From the NCBI RefSeq assembly GCF_000953635.1, contig NZ_LN614830.1, positions 2,905,001-2,969,000 of the forward strand: a DNA stretch of 64,000 bases. Direction: 5' to 3'. Each line of letters begins with the position of its first letter. Position 1 is the stretch's first letter. The DNA is from Legionella micdadei (GTDB lineage Bacteria; Pseudomonadota; Gammaproteobacteria; Legionellales; Legionellaceae). The notes under the pieces are model-generated. The model saw nothing but the letters and a program-made list of their open reading frames with translations. It was not told where the DNA came from and did no database searches. The position numbers were made by a program, and so were the translations under genes. Shown piece after piece: positions 46,662 through 56,297 of this stretch.

Positions 46662-47198
46662 CTATTGCTTTTTCTTCGGCGCTAAAACCATCAACAATTG
46701 ACGACCTTCACGTTTGGCATGCTGCTCAATAACTGCATGTTCAGCAGTATCGCGTTGCAAGCGCTCCATGATTTTCATACCAATTTCCTGATGAGCCATT
46801 TCTCTACCGCGAAATCGCAGAGTGATTTTGACTTTGTCGCCATGATTTAGGAAACGGATCAGGTTGCGTAGCTTGACCTGATAATCTCCATCTTCCGTCG
46901 TTGGACGGAATTTCAGTTCTTTGACTTGAATTTGCTTCTGCTTTTTCTTTGCTTCTGCTTGTTTTTTACTCAACTCAAAGAGAAACTTACCATAATCCAT
47001 GATACGGCATACTGGAGGTTTAGCAGTGGGGGATATCTCCACCAAATCATACCCTCCTTCTTCTGCTGCACGCAGGGCTTCTCGCGTTGATACAATTCCC
47101 ACCTGATTGCCATCGACATCAATTAAGCGTACCTCAGGTACATTGATCTGTTCATTAATCCGCGCGCGATCGCCGTCACGCTTATTTGATGCACTAAT
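46662..47198 (-). CDS. infC: Translation initiation factor IF-3 (ATT start)
   Basis: 178 residues. The reading frame extends past the first internal GTG at 47102 to an ATT at 47198, preceded by GGAGG 8 nt away, giving the N-terminus '[20 protein letters not shown]' typical of IF-3. The rare AUU start is conserved in E. coli infC and lets IF-3 repress its own synthesis by rejecting non-canonical starts. '[20 protein letters not shown]' follows. It is 22 bp after thrS. Confidence 0.95.
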   Translation of the reverse strand: MSASNKRDGDRARINEQINVPEVRLIDVDGNQVGIVSTREALRAAEEGGYDLVEISPTAKPPVCRIMDYGKFLFELSKKQAEAKKKQKQIQVKELKFRPTTEDGDYQVKLRNLIRFLNHGDKVKITLRFRGREMAHQEIGMKIMERLQRDTAEHAVIEQHAKREGRQLLMVLAPKKKQ

Positions 47199-47220
47199 AG
47201 TTCATTCCTCCAAATAGCTG

Positions 47221-49146
47221 TTAATCATTTTTAACACGACCTTTTGCCCCAATTTCTTTGTGCAAAACATCGCAAATTGTATCAATACTCATCACACCAA
47301 GGTCAGTACCTTCGCGAGTTCGCACGGCGACGGACTCATTTTCGACTTCTTTGTCACCAATAACGAGCAAATAAGGAACCTTTTGCATGGTGTGCTCGCG
47401 GATTTTAAAGCCAATCTTCTCATTTCTCAAGTCAAAATTTGCACGAATCCCTTGTTTTTGCAAAATATTAGTCACTTTTCGCGCAAAATCATGCTGTTTA
47501 TCACTGATTGTAAGCACAACAGCCTGCGATGGGGCTAACCAAAGCGGCAGCCGCCCAGCATAATGCTCGATTAAAATACCCATGAAACGCTCAAGTGAAC
47601 CTAAAATTGCGCGATGCAACATCACAGGGGTCTGTTTGGATCCATCTTCGGCGATGTATTGCGCACCTAATCGCTCAGGCATGGAAAAATCAACTTGTAT
47701 TGTACCACATTGCCAAATTCGACCTAAACAATCGGCTAAAGAACACTCGATTTTAGGACCATAAAATGCGCCCTCCCCTGGCGCATCTATCCACGTAATA
47801 GCGTGGCCATTCATTGCTTCTTTAAGTGCATTTTCAGCTTTATCCCAAACGGCATCGCTACCCACCCGCTTTTCTGGGCGCAAAGCCAATCGATACTTTA
47901 TTTCTGTGAAACCGAAGTCAGTATAAACTGATTTTACCAGTTCAAGCATCATCGCGACTTCAGATTGGATTTGTTCTTCAGTACAAAAGATATGCGCATC
48001 ATCCTGTACCATATTGCGAACACGCATCAAACCATGTAGAGCACCTGAAGGCTCGCAGCGATGACAATTTCCAAATTCGGCAAGACGCATTGGCAGATCG
48101 CGATAACTTCTTAATCCTTGATTATAGATCTGCACATGGCAGGGGCAATTCATTGGTTTGACCGCATATTGGCGATTCTCTGTTTCTGTAACAAACATTT
48201 CCTCACGGAAATTCTCCCAATGGCCTGATTTTTCCCATAAAATTTTATCAACAAGTTGGGGGGTTCTGATTTCTTGATATCCGTAATCAACTAGCCGATC
48301 GCGCATATATTGCTCAAGCAATTTATAAACAGTCCATCCTTTGGGATGCCAAAACACCATACCAGGTGCAATATCTTGAAAGTGAAAGAAATCAAGGGCC
48401 TTTCCAAGTTTACGATGATCGCGCTTTTCTGCTTCTTCAAGACGATACAAATAATCCGTAAGCGCTTTTTTGTCTGTCCATGCGGTTCCATAAATCCGCT
48501 GCAGCATTTCATTGCGCGCATCACCACGCCAGTAAGCGCCTGCTACCTTAGTTAGCTTAAATGCTTTAAGGCGGCCAGTTGATGGTACATGGGGGCCACG
48601 ACAAAGATCTTCAAAATCCCCTTGCTTATAAAGAGATATGACTTCACCCTTAGGAATATCAGCAATAATTTTAGCCTTGTATTCCTCACCTAAACTGCGA
48701 AAATAATCGATAGCTTCATCCCGAGGAAGCTCACGACGAAGGATTGGATAATCGGCCTTCGCCAATTCGTACATTTTTTCTTCTATACGCTCCAAATCTT
48801 CAGGTGTGAATGGTCTGCCAAAAGCAAAGTCATAATAGAATCCATCTTCAATAACAGGGCCGATAGTGACTTGCGCGCTGGGGAACAAACTTTTAACCGC
48901 TTGTGCCAATAAATGTGCGGTAGAATGCCGGATCACTTCCAAGCTTTCTTTTTCTTGTTTCTCGGTAATAATCACTAATTCACAATCGTGAGAAATGGTA
49001 TAGCTTGTATCAACTAAATCCCCATCTACACGACCTGCGAGAGCTGCTTTGGCCAAGCCAGGACTGATACTTTGAGCCACATCATGAATAGTTATGGGGT
49101 GCTCAAAATGTTTGACGCTTCCGTCTGGTAATTTAATATTTGGCAT
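47221..49146 (-). CDS. thrS: Threonyl-tRNA synthetase
   Basis: 641 residues from the ATG at 49146, which has GGAGGG 6 nt upstream. Domains: TGS (about 1-62), editing domain with '[15 protein letters not shown]', class II core with '[20 protein letters not shown]' (motif 2), 'FYGPKIE', '[21 protein letters not shown]' near motif 3, and an anticodon-binding domain (about 535-635). It charges tRNA-Thr and edits Ser. First gene of the translation-factor operon. Confidence 0.97.
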   Translation of the reverse strand: MPNIKLPDGSVKHFEHPITIHDVAQSISPGLAKAALAGRVDGDLVDTSYTISHDCELVIITEKQEKESLEVIRHSTAHLLAQAVKSLFPSAQVTIGPVIEDGFYYDFAFGRPFTPEDLERIEEKMYELAKADYPILRRELPRDEAIDYFRSLGEEYKAKIIADIPKGEVISLYKQGDFEDLCRGPHVPSTGRLKAFKLTKVAGAYWRGDARNEMLQRIYGTAWTDKKALTDYLYRLEEAEKRDHRKLGKALDFFHFQDIAPGMVFWHPKGWTVYKLLEQYMRDRLVDYGYQEIRTPQLVDKILWEKSGHWENFREEMFVTETENRQYAVKPMNCPCHVQIYNQGLRSYRDLPMRLAEFGNCHRCEPSGALHGLMRVRNMVQDDAHIFCTEEQIQSEVAMMLELVKSVYTDFGFTEIKYRLALRPEKRVGSDAVWDKAENALKEAMNGHAITWIDAPGEGAFYGPKIECSLADCLGRIWQCGTIQVDFSMPERLGAQYIAEDGSKQTPVMLHRAILGSLERFMGILIEHYAGRLPLWLAPSQAVVLTISDKQHDFARKVTNILQKQGIRANFDLRNEKIGFKIREHTMQKVPYLLVIGDKEVENESVAVRTREGTDLGVMSIDTICDVLHKEIGAKGRVKND

Positions 49147-49195
49147 CTTTGTCCCTCCATCCCCCAAGCCCACATAAATATTAATGATTCTATGA

Positions 49196-49220
49196 GAAAA
49201 AAAAACCCTGCGCAGCAGGG
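49196..49220 (-). terminator. Terminator after tRNA-Val
   Basis: A 6-bp stem (CCCTGC / GCAGGG) with a 3-nt loop followed by a long T-run on the minus strand. It separates tRNA-Val from thrS. Confidence 0.85.
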
Positions 49221-49225
49221 TTATT

Positions 49226-49300
49226 TGGTAGGCACGAGTGGGATCGAACCACCGACCACCACCATGTCAAGGTGGTGCTCTACCACTGAGCTACGTGCCT
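49226..49300 (-). tRNA. tRNA-Val (anticodon GAC)
   Basis: 75-nt cloverleaf with encoded CCA end: acceptor AGGCACG / CGTGCCT (7 bp), D stem GCTC/GAGC, anticodon stem CCACC/GGTGG enclosing TTGACAT, 5-nt variable loop, and T stem with TTCGATC loop. The anticodon GAC reads GUC/GUU valine codons. Confidence 0.95.
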
Positions 49301-49331
49301 AGTATTCGTTCTACCATGTGAAATGGCGATG

Positions 49332-49360
49332 ATTATATAGAAGCTGAGATCACAAAGCAA
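49332..49360 (-). promoter_or_regulatory. Promoter of tRNA-Val
   Basis: TTGCTT (49360-49355) and TATAAT (49337-49332) on the minus strand with a 17-bp spacer, about 30 bp before the mature tRNA. Confidence 0.7.
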
Positions 49361-49429
49361 TAACTACTAAGGAAGATGTCTGATTAATCATAGTAAACAC
49401 CTATGATGGTCAATAACCCTTTATTAATA

Positions 49430-49600
49430 GAAAAAAAGAGAGGCTTGAATGGAAGTTATATCGATTCAAGCCACAGAATTTTGCGAGGTTAACTGCTAAG
49501 GTTAAACCACTCTTTCCTTAATTTGGACTCACCTGTAAAGACAATGTTCCATCGGGCCTTACAGTAAATAGACTCTAGCTTGAAACTGTCCCTTAGTTTC
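49430..49600 (-). ncRNA. Candidate small RNA with GGA motifs (possible CsrA-binding type)
   Basis: The 442-bp space between tRNA-Val and the HTH gene contains, on the minus strand, a good promoter (49607-49635), about 170 nt without a convincing reading frame, and an intrinsic terminator: a 9-bp stem (GGCTTGAAT / ATTCAAGCC, 49442-49472) followed by TCTCTTTTTTTC. The predicted 5' end starts with a 6-bp hairpin (GAAACT / AGTTTC) whose loop is AAGGGAC; a second, 8-bp stem (CTGTAAGG / CTTTACAG) holds ATGGAAC, and a third GGA follows. GGA in hairpin loops is the CsrA/RsmA-binding signature of Rsm small RNAs. Not identified as a known RNA; prediction only. Confidence 0.5.
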
Positions 49601-49606
49601 GCATGA

Positions 49607-49663
49607 ATTATTACATAGCGATTTCACATTTGCAACAATTAATTTCTAAAAGAAACTAATTGT
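49607..49663 (-). promoter_or_regulatory. Promoter and upstream palindrome of the candidate small RNA
   Basis: On the minus strand TTGCAA (49635-49630), 17 bp, then AATAAT (49612-49607) with a TGT extension. Immediately upstream is a 12-bp inverted repeat (11 of 12 bases matching, ACAATTAATTTC / GAAACTAATTGT, 49635-49663, 5-bp centre). It contains TTAGAAATT, half of the Legionella LetA box TNAGAAATTTCTNA. It could bind LetA, or be the operator of the divergent HTH gene. Confidence 0.45.
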
Positions 49664-49742
49664 TTCGTTTAATCTGTAATTTGCACGATTTAAAACACTT
49701 TGTTACCATTTGTGTAATTTACTTTTTTGAATCTCTGCATCC

Positions 49743-50216
49743 ATGGAGAAAGTTGACTTAACAAAACAGTTTGCTTACCGTTTACGTGATGCAATGATTG
49801 CTGCGGGATTCAATTCACAGCGTTCGACATCTGGCGTTTGTATTCATAAGTTAGCTGAAATTACTGGTTATTCGGTACAAATATGCCGGAAGTATCTTCG
49901 TGGAGAGGCAATTCCTGAGCCAGTTAAGCTCGTTGAAATTGCAGCGAAACTAAATGTTTCGCCAGGTTGGCTACTATTTGGTGACAGTCATAGCGACGAT
50001 GCGACCTCTGGAAATAAAGTAACTATTACGAAGAATTTGCTTCTCTATATTCTCACTCATGCTGCAAAACTATATAATATGCCTCACTTAGGAAAAGAAA
50101 CTCCTGGCTTTCTTCTTGACTTAATTAACGATGTAAGTCAAATCAATGCCAGCGAAGAGCAATCCAAAAAAATTATCGACCTGGCTTTATCATCAATAAA
50201 GCACTTTAGTCATTAA
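49743..50216 (+). CDS. Helix-turn-helix transcriptional regulator (XRE-like)
   Basis: 157 residues. An HTH of the XRE/Cro type lies at about 30-80 ('KLAEITGYSVQICRKYLRGE'), followed by 'LVEIAAKLNVSPGWLLFGDS', as in phage-repressor-like regulators. The C-terminal ~70 residues are helical and of no family I recognise. No Shine-Dalgarno precedes the ATG. It is followed by a sensor-like protein and a transporter in the same direction, so it may control that set; a palindrome lies about 80 bp upstream. Confidence 0.8.
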   Translation: MEKVDLTKQFAYRLRDAMIAAGFNSQRSTSGVCIHKLAEITGYSVQICRKYLRGEAIPEPVKLVEIAAKLNVSPGWLLFGDSHSDDATSGNKVTITKNLLLYILTHAAKLYNMPHLGKETPGFLLDLINDVSQINASEEQSKKIIDLALSSIKHFSH

Positions 50217-50241
50217 CATGGAGCCTGTTTGAGAGTCAGTA

Positions 50242-50793
50242 ATGGAAACTAATTGCATAGACGCAGTACCCCACCCGCAATTACTGGAGGCTCTTTTTGC
50301 CTTCAGATCCAGAGTATCAAGTGTGTTCAGAGATGTACTGGGCATTCATGAAATTAGCCACATGGCCATATCGCGGATCGATAGAAAACATAAGATACTT
50401 AGTTTTTCCTCTACTCCTGCCATGGAGTTTAACTTATTTAGCAGTAACCTTTGGCGTTACGACAAGTCCTATCACACGGCTTGGTATAGTGCTTGCGGCC
50501 AAGCTAATTGGCAATCCTTATATAGTCCAGAGCGATATGACGAGCTTTACTATTTAAAACAGATTAAACACTGCTATCCGATTGGCTACTCCTTGGCTGC
50601 GAAGTTGGAAAATGATTTTTTTATTTATTCTTTAGCAAGCAGCCGCTCCTGTGATCGCACTCGTGAGTTGTTTGCAAGCCAACACGAAGACTTCTACAAA
50701 ATAGGGCAGTATTGTTCCAGTATGCTCAGCCATCTCTTTCAGGAATATGATTGCTTGCCTCAAACACAGGTTGAATATGAAACATCAAACTAA
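50242..50793 (+). CDS. Sensor-domain protein resembling a LuxR N-terminus, without HTH
   Basis: 183 residues. Its layout ('IDRKHKILSFSSTPAMEFNL', 'LWRYDKSYHTAWY', 'YPIGYSLAAKL', 'FYKIGQYCSSM') resembles the N-terminal ligand-binding part of Legionella LuxR-type regulators, but the chain ends before any DNA-binding domain. The upstream gene supplies a separate HTH. Likely a small-molecule sensor acting through another protein; low certainty. Its end overlaps the transporter start by 17 bp. Confidence 0.55.
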   Translation: METNCIDAVPHPQLLEALFAFRSRVSSVFRDVLGIHEISHMAISRIDRKHKILSFSSTPAMEFNLFSSNLWRYDKSYHTAWYSACGQANWQSLYSPERYDELYYLKQIKHCYPIGYSLAAKLENDFFIYSLASSRSCDRTRELFASQHEDFYKIGQYCSSMLSHLFQEYDCLPQTQVEYETSN

Positions 50794-52123
50794 AATTATT
50801 TTAGGTGGCTTCATGGGGAATGTTGTTGAAGCGTATGACATCTCGATCTGCTATTTCCTATCAGCTGAACTCTCACGAGTGTTAATAGGCGATAACCAAG
50901 GGAATCCCACCGTTATTTTATCTCTCATTTTTCTCGCTTACTTAGCCAAACCTGTCGGGGCTTTCATTTTAGGACTCTTATCTGACCTCTATGGACGAAA
51001 AAACGTGTTGATGTGCTCTATTTTAATCATGGGATTATCAACTGTGCTCATTGGTTTAATTCCTAAATACCAGCAAATCGGTTTTTTTTCTGCCGGGTTA
51101 TTACTTACTTTCAGAATAATCCAGAGCATGGCGTTAGGTTCCGAATTTTTAAACTCAGCCTCTTTTTTGGTAGAAAGCGGCAGTAATGAGCGACGTGGCT
51201 TTCGCGGATGTTGGCCATCAGTAGGGGTAAAAGCGGGCTACCTTCTTGCTTCCACCGTTGTCGAAATGACTCATGCACTGGGTAATACTTATCTCTTTAC
51301 TCAAGACTGGTTATGGCGAATCCCATTCTTACTGGCAATATTTACTACACTGGTTGGTTCATATATCCGTTATAGAATGCCTGAGAGTTTAGCTTATATC
51401 ATGTATTATGCGGAACGAGTAAAGCCAACAACTCGAGCAATTTATAGTCAATCCCTGGACTTCGTAAAGAGAAATCCTTTCATGTTTAACTACGCTTTTT
51501 TTGCCAGTTTTTTGTCTGTTGCTACCGGGTTTTTCTTCTATCTCTACATTCCTTTGCATGCCGCTCAATACTCGCATGTCTCGCGAACCTTCATTGTCAT
51601 GTCGACTATGTCATCGCTTACCTTTGTCACTATTCTTATTCCCCTTTTTGGATGGTTCTCAGACAAACAAGATCGCCTAAAAATGTTAGCGTGGGCAACA
51701 ACTGGATTTTTGGTTCTTTCTTATCCTTTTATGTACGCCGTCAATTATGGTCATCCAAACAGTTTTCTCCTGATGCAGATGTTAATCTCTGTTCCTTGTG
51801 CCTGCTACTATAGTGTGTCTTCTGTTCTCCTCACCGAACTGTTCCCCCTACAAATCCGTTGTACCGCCCTATCTATCGTATTTTCAGTAGCCGCTAGCCT
51901 CGCATCCGGATTGCCGCCCCTTATATCTGATTATTTAGCCCGAAAAACTCATCTCCCTAGCTCACCGTGCCTTATTATGATTGGCCTTGCATGCATTGTG
52001 CTAATTAATGTAAGTATTTTAGCGAAACGATATCGGCTGCAAAAGAATCAATACGACATCGTTTCTCTCCATGAGGAAGAACCGCAATTTGCTATCCACT
52101 ATCAGAAGCCTTTTACGAGTTAA
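50777..52123 (+). CDS. MHS-family MFS transporter
   Basis: 448 residues from the ATG at 50777, giving 'MKHQTKIILGGFMGNVVEAY' at the N-terminus, typical of the metabolite:proton symporter (ProP/ShiA) group. About 12 segments; the MFS loop motif appears as 'GLLSDLYGRKNVLM'. Substrate unknown: organic acids or compatible solutes are usual for the family. The overlap with the sensor-like gene suggests joint expression and a transport role for the cassette. Confidence 0.85.
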   Translation: MKHQTKIILGGFMGNVVEAYDISICYFLSAELSRVLIGDNQGNPTVILSLIFLAYLAKPVGAFILGLLSDLYGRKNVLMCSILIMGLSTVLIGLIPKYQQIGFFSAGLLLTFRIIQSMALGSEFLNSASFLVESGSNERRGFRGCWPSVGVKAGYLLASTVVEMTHALGNTYLFTQDWLWRIPFLLAIFTTLVGSYIRYRMPESLAYIMYYAERVKPTTRAIYSQSLDFVKRNPFMFNYAFFASFLSVATGFFFYLYIPLHAAQYSHVSRTFIVMSTMSSLTFVTILIPLFGWFSDKQDRLKMLAWATTGFLVLSYPFMYAVNYGHPNSFLLMQMLISVPCACYYSVSSVLLTELFPLQIRCTALSIVFSVAASLASGLPPLISDYLARKTHLPSSPCLIMIGLACIVLINVSILAKRYRLQKNQYDIVSLHEEEPQFAIHYQKPFTS

Positions 52124-52214
52124 TTGAAATAGGATGGATTGGGTAACAGATAAATGATAATAGACTTTTTTTGATCCTGGCCTATCTAGCGACCAGGATC
52201 AGTGATCTGTTTAT

Positions 52215-52427
52215 TTATACAGTGACAGTTTCTTTATGGAATTCGGGAATATTTAGTTGAGATTCGCTGTGACGATCAAGAATGTGGCAAGAATTTTGAC
52301 GCTTTACAGGATCTTTCTCCTTAGCACATTGTTCTTGAAACATATCTATTGTTCTATTGGGAGGGACATTAGCAGCAAATGATAATACTGGAATTAACAA
52401 ACCCATTACTAATGCTAATTTTTTCAT
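52215..52427 (-). CDS. Small secreted protein
   Basis: 70 residues with a signal peptide (about 1-19, ending LSFAAN) and a short mature part with two Cys ('EQCAKEKDPVKRQNSCHIL') that could form a disulfide. AAGGG precedes the ATG at 6 nt. No family recognised. Confidence 0.6.
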   Translation of the reverse strand: MKKLALVMGLLIPVLSFAANVPPNRTIDMFQEQCAKEKDPVKRQNSCHILDRHSESQLNIPEFHKETVTV

Positions 52428-52651
52428 TCAATACCCTTTTGTTAAGTTAGGACTTAAAGCACTGAAAAAACCGCAATCCATCGTTTTTTCAAATGCGCTT
52501 GACTACTTTTTCCGTTTGTTATGGGGAATTTACTTTATCGTTTACCTACAGATCCCGCAAACTCAGAGAACATGCGGCTTCCCCTATTAACTGGCGCATT
52601 ATAACACAATAATATGATTTTTCCCAATTGTGAAGATTTGAAAACAGATTC

Positions 52652-53074
52652 TTACGCTTCAGTGGAAAACAATATTAAAGCGATAATCGCGAAAATCATT
52701 CCTAACGTTTGTCGTATCGTAATACCCTGTTTGAGAAACACTATGCATAAGATTAAAGTAATCAAAGGATACATTGAGGTAATTAACACGACAGGCATTG
52801 CTGGGCCTTTACGCAATGCTAAAATGAAAAAAATACAAGCAATGCCACTAGCTAATCCATTCAATAATCCATAGACGCTACCTTTTGCCGAAAGTTCTGG
52901 CTTAAAGTCAAGCAAGGCCAACGCTAACACACCAGAGATTAAGACCCCAAGACTCGAATAAAACGTAATGGATAGAGGATTTATAAAACTGGATGCTCTA
53001 GCCCCCCAATATCCCCATGCTCCATATAATACAAGAGCAATGATTGAGGGATAATACCAACCACTAATAGCCAT
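52652..53074 (-). CDS. EamA/DMT-type small membrane transporter
   Basis: 140 residues, about four to five membrane helices, resembling half of an EamA drug/metabolite transporter ('WYYPSIIALVLYGAWGYWGA' start, 'GPAMPVVLITSMYPLITLIL'). I start at the ATG at 53074, where the conserved fold begins; reading further upstream adds a basic unlike segment. Single-domain members dimerise. Substrate unknown. Confidence 0.75.
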   Translation of the reverse strand: MAISGWYYPSIIALVLYGAWGYWGARASSFINPLSITFYSSLGVLISGVLALALLDFKPELSAKGSVYGLLNGLASGIACIFFILALRKGPAMPVVLITSMYPLITLILCIVFLKQGITIRQTLGMIFAIIALILFSTEA

Positions 53075-53216
53075 TATTAAACTTCTAGAGTTAAAAGAAC
53101 ACTGAGAATAACCGCGCGATGAGAAAAATAAAACCACTTCCAGTTAAAAAATATGGATAACCAAACTAATCTATAGCTTTATTCCCCCGCGTCCATGGAT
53201 AGCGAAACAGTTCCTA

Positions 53217-54335
53217 TCAATTCGTGTTTTGATCCCCTTTTTGGGTTGACATAACCTGCTTAAAAACTTGTTTTGCTATTTTTTTCAAAGGGACATGATT
53301 AGTATTTGCCAAAATTATAATACTAACCTGATCATCAATATGACGAACAATCCAACTGCTATATCCTCTTATTGCTCCATTCTTGAAAGCAACCAGTTTG
53401 TCATGATCGTAAGAGACTTGCCAACCTAAAGCCCATGCCCAATCTTTATGCCCAGCAGGTTGGCCATTTTTTAAGAAAGTTGGGCTCCACAGTTGTTTGT
53501 AAGACGAAGGTGATAATAATTGTCCAGCACTCATAGCAGCATCAAACCTGGCCATATCGGTAATCGAAGAAACAATACCCCCTGATCCCCACATTTGTTG
53601 CCAGGGCTTTTTATTTGGATTTGGCTCGATTACCCCATTGTTAACCTGATAACCAGTAGCTAACCCTGCAGGAAATAAAGTGGGGGGAAAACCAGTCTGA
53701 TTCATCCCCAGCGGTTGAAAAATAGTGTTCTGAAAAAAATCACTCAAGGATTGATGACTAACATTTTCAATAACACGATCAAGCACAATGTAACCAAAAT
53801 TATTATATTTTATACCCGTACCAGGCGTAAACTGCATCGGCTTTTGCGCCATTGTTTGCCAAATTTGCTCCCAAGGCAAATACGGTCCTTGATGTTGTGG
53901 AATACCGCTCGAGTGAGAAAGTAACTGGCGAATAGTGACAGCCTGCCATGCTTGTGGAGCTTTAGGAATATATTGAAGCACAGAGTCGTCAAGATTTATC
54001 TTCCCTTGTTGAACTAACATCATTATTGCAAATGCGGTAATCACTTTAGAAACCGAACCAATTGCAAATAAGGTATCTTTCCCTACTGGCTGCTGCGATT
54101 GAACATCTGCATAGCCATAGCCTTTTAATAAGGTAGGTTTACCCTTTTGCAGCACAGCGATCGCAAGCCCAGGAATGCTATAAAGTTTCATGTTTGTGGC
54201 TACAATCTGATCGACTTGCTGCTCTAGTTGTCCCGATTGCGCAGCGGAATCACTCGGAGTTGAACTATTGGCTGAGTGTAAAGAGAAAAGGAGTGTTAAT
54301 ATAACTAAAAAATATTGAAATCCTTTTATTCCCAT
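53217..54335 (-). CDS. Beta-lactamase-like serine hydrolase (class C / esterase fold)
   Basis: 372 residues with signal peptide (about 1-24). 'SVSK' (S-x-x-K) near residue 93 supplies the nucleophile Ser and the Lys, 'YNN' near 178 is the Y-x-N element, and 'KNGAIRGYSS' near 316 replaces the KTG box. This is the pattern of periplasmic class C beta-lactamases, D-Ala-D-Ala carboxypeptidases and esterases. The imperfect KTG argues against a true beta-lactamase. Confidence 0.8.
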   Translation of the reverse strand: MGIKGFQYFLVILTLLFSLHSANSSTPSDSAAQSGQLEQQVDQIVATNMKLYSIPGLAIAVLQKGKPTLLKGYGYADVQSQQPVGKDTLFAIGSVSKVITAFAIMMLVQQGKINLDDSVLQYIPKAPQAWQAVTIRQLLSHSSGIPQHQGPYLPWEQIWQTMAQKPMQFTPGTGIKYNNFGYIVLDRVIENVSHQSLSDFFQNTIFQPLGMNQTGFPPTLFPAGLATGYQVNNGVIEPNPNKKPWQQMWGSGGIVSSITDMARFDAAMSAGQLLSPSSYKQLWSPTFLKNGQPAGHKDWAWALGWQVSYDHDKLVAFKNGAIRGYSSWIVRHIDDQVSIIILANTNHVPLKKIAKQVFKQVMSTQKGDQNTN

Positions 54336-54450
54336 AATTTAGCACCACCTATTTCGAGTAAACAGAAAAAGTGATTTAAAATGCATCACTACTTACTGTG
54401 AACAAGGAAAGTCTGGATTACGTAATCAAAGTAACTCACATGGGCTCACA

Positions 54451-54813
54451 CTAAAATTCTTCCCTCATTTTCGATATCTTCTCAAGACTTTGTTTAAATC
54501 CTTCGCGCAACGAATCTAAATTTTCGCGATTCATCTCTGCAAATTCACTGCTAGTTAGTCCATCCTCAAGAACCGTGTTTACCAGATTTTTTATTCCGCT
54601 AATTGCTTTTTTTATTTCTTCACTTAAAAGAAGTAATTGTTCTTTACGCTCCTCTTTCAACTCCAATTCATCCCCATCAATCGCTTCAAGTTTTACGTTA
54701 ATTTCTGCTAGGAATCCCTTCAATTTCTGATCCAACCGCAGAATATTATCATGCAAATCTTTATCGACCGCGTTTATAAATAGGAACGGTTTTCCTGATT
54801 GCGTTTCAACCAT
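54451..54813 (-). CDS. Hypothetical coiled-coil protein
   Basis: 120 residues, almost wholly predicted helix with heptad-like Leu/Ile spacing and many Glu/Lys pairs, for example 'ELKEERKEQLLLLSEEIKKA'. No signal peptide or membrane segment. A ribosome site (GGAG) lies 9 nt before the ATG, and TATAAT is about 30 bp upstream. The C-terminus 'KISKMREEF' is charged but short of the usual E-block. No family recognised. Confidence 0.6.
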   Translation of the reverse strand: MVETQSGKPFLFINAVDKDLHDNILRLDQKLKGFLAEINVKLEAIDGDELELKEERKEQLLLLSEEIKKAISGIKNLVNTVLEDGLTSSEFAEMNRENLDSLREGFKQSLEKISKMREEF

Positions 54814-54931
54814 TTATCACTACTCCGAGATGATGATTCAATTTTATTATAATCCTAGCGCTTAACGAACTATTTCGCCAGCTAGATAAAGAATGGTATG
54901 ATTCCCATTTTTTGAACACTAAGCAAAATTT

Positions 54932-55564
54932 ATGTTACTGCATTATCTGTTTATTATGGGCATCTGTGTCGAAGCGGTTACGGGGGCCATAGCCGCTGGG
55001 CGCAAAAAAATGGATTTTTTTGGGGTTGTTCTCATTGCATCCATTGCCGCTCTTGGTGGAGGAACAGTGAGAGATCTCCTATTAAATACCTATCCGCTCA
55101 CTTGGGTAGCTCATCCGGAGTACCTTTTATATACTTCTGCTTGTGCTTTTCTAACTATTTTTATTGCTCACTCATTAGTAAAAATCATGAAAGTTTTTCT
55201 CGTGCTTGACGCGCTGGGTTTATCAACTTTTGTGATTATCGGCACACAAAAAAGTCTCAGTAACGGCTTATCACCTAGCGTAGCCATTCTTAGCGGCATG
55301 ATTACCGGGATCTGTGGTGGGATGCTGCGCGACATACTTTGCAATGATATTCCCTTAGTTCTGCGTAAAGAATTGTATGCTGTGATTGCACTTGCCGGAG
55401 CATTATTATTTATTATTTTGGATTATTTCCAGCTTTCAAACGGCATTAACATCATGATTACTTTGCTTGCTATTTTTTCAACGCGATTATTAGCAATCTT
55501 CTTTCATGTTGAAATCCCAAAATTTGATTACTCTGCCAGCCTGCGTAAACGAGTAAGAAAATAA
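54932..55564 (+). CDS. TRIC-type cation channel family protein (UPF0126/YadS)
   Basis: 210 residues, seven hydrophobic segments in two internal repeats, each bearing the family motif: 'LGGGTVRDLLL' and 'ICGGMLRDILC' (GGxxRD). These are bacterial homologues of trimeric intracellular cation channels, mainly potassium-permeable. Divergent from the coiled-coil gene. Confidence 0.88.
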   Translation: MLLHYLFIMGICVEAVTGAIAAGRKKMDFFGVVLIASIAALGGGTVRDLLLNTYPLTWVAHPEYLLYTSACAFLTIFIAHSLVKIMKVFLVLDALGLSTFVIIGTQKSLSNGLSPSVAILSGMITGICGGMLRDILCNDIPLVLRKELYAVIALAGALLFIILDYFQLSNGINIMITLLAIFSTRLLAIFFHVEIPKFDYSASLRKRVRK

Positions 55565-55775
55565 CTGATTAGTGTTTTGCGTATTAACCATTTCATGCAT
55601 GCGGGCAACAGCATCTCACAACCTCTGCTCAAGCCTGACTTTTTGCCAAAACCAATGAGGTCCTGAATCGACTAAAAATCTGTGCTTAGAACCAAAGCAG
55701 GAATCCGCCAGAGCTTCGACTGTTTGTGAAGCCCTGAACCATCACGGATTATTGCGCTTCATTCCATGGGACTGA

Positions 55776-56267
55776 TCAGATTTCGAGAATTTCGTGAATA
55801 ACCACCTCTTCCACAGGAACATCGGCATGCCCTTTACGCTGACCTGTTTTAACTTTAGCAATAGCGTCCACCACATCCATTCCTTCAACAACTTCACCAA
55901 AAACGCAGTAGCCATAGCCTTGGGCGTGTTCACCGCTGAAATTTAAGAAGGCATTATCAGCAACATTGATAAAGAATTGAGCTGTTGCGGAGTGAGGATC
56001 CATTGTTCTAGCCATTGCGATCGTGCCCCGTTTATTGGGTTTCGCTTGTTTAGCTTCATTCTTTACTGGCGCATCAGTAGTTTTCTGTACCATTTCCGCA
56101 GTCAACCCACCACCTTGAATCATAAAACCATCAATGACCCGATGAAAAATGGTATCGGTATAAAATCCTTTACGAACATAATTTAGAAAATTTTCCACCG
56201 TCTTTGGGGCATTTTCTTCGTGTAGTTCCAAACGAATTTCACCTTTGGAAGTGTTAATCAAAATCAT
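55776..56267 (-). CDS. ppiB: Peptidyl-prolyl cis-trans isomerase B (cyclophilin)
   Basis: 163 residues, cytoplasmic cyclophilin. '[16 protein letters not shown]' and '[17 protein letters not shown]' hold the catalytic Arg and substrate pocket. No signal peptide. It lies 30 bp downstream of tgt in the same direction, possibly co-transcribed. Confidence 0.95.
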   Translation of the reverse strand: MILINTSKGEIRLELHEENAPKTVENFLNYVRKGFYTDTIFHRVIDGFMIQGGGLTAEMVQKTTDAPVKNEAKQAKPNKRGTIAMARTMDPHSATAQFFINVADNAFLNFSGEHAQGYGYCVFGEVVEGMDVVDAIAKVKTGQRKGHADVPVEEVVIHEILEI

Positions 56268-56297
56268 TAAAGCTCTCCTGTATATTCTTTATATAGC

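Noticed and set aside
52614-52874. 86-codon plus-strand frame
   Set aside because: Antisense to the EamA-type membrane protein, whose hydrophobic pattern clearly supports the minus strand.
53217-54335. Serine hydrolase as an antibiotic-resistance beta-lactamase
   Set aside because: The KTG box is degenerate and many periplasmic esterases share the fold; resistance cannot be inferred.
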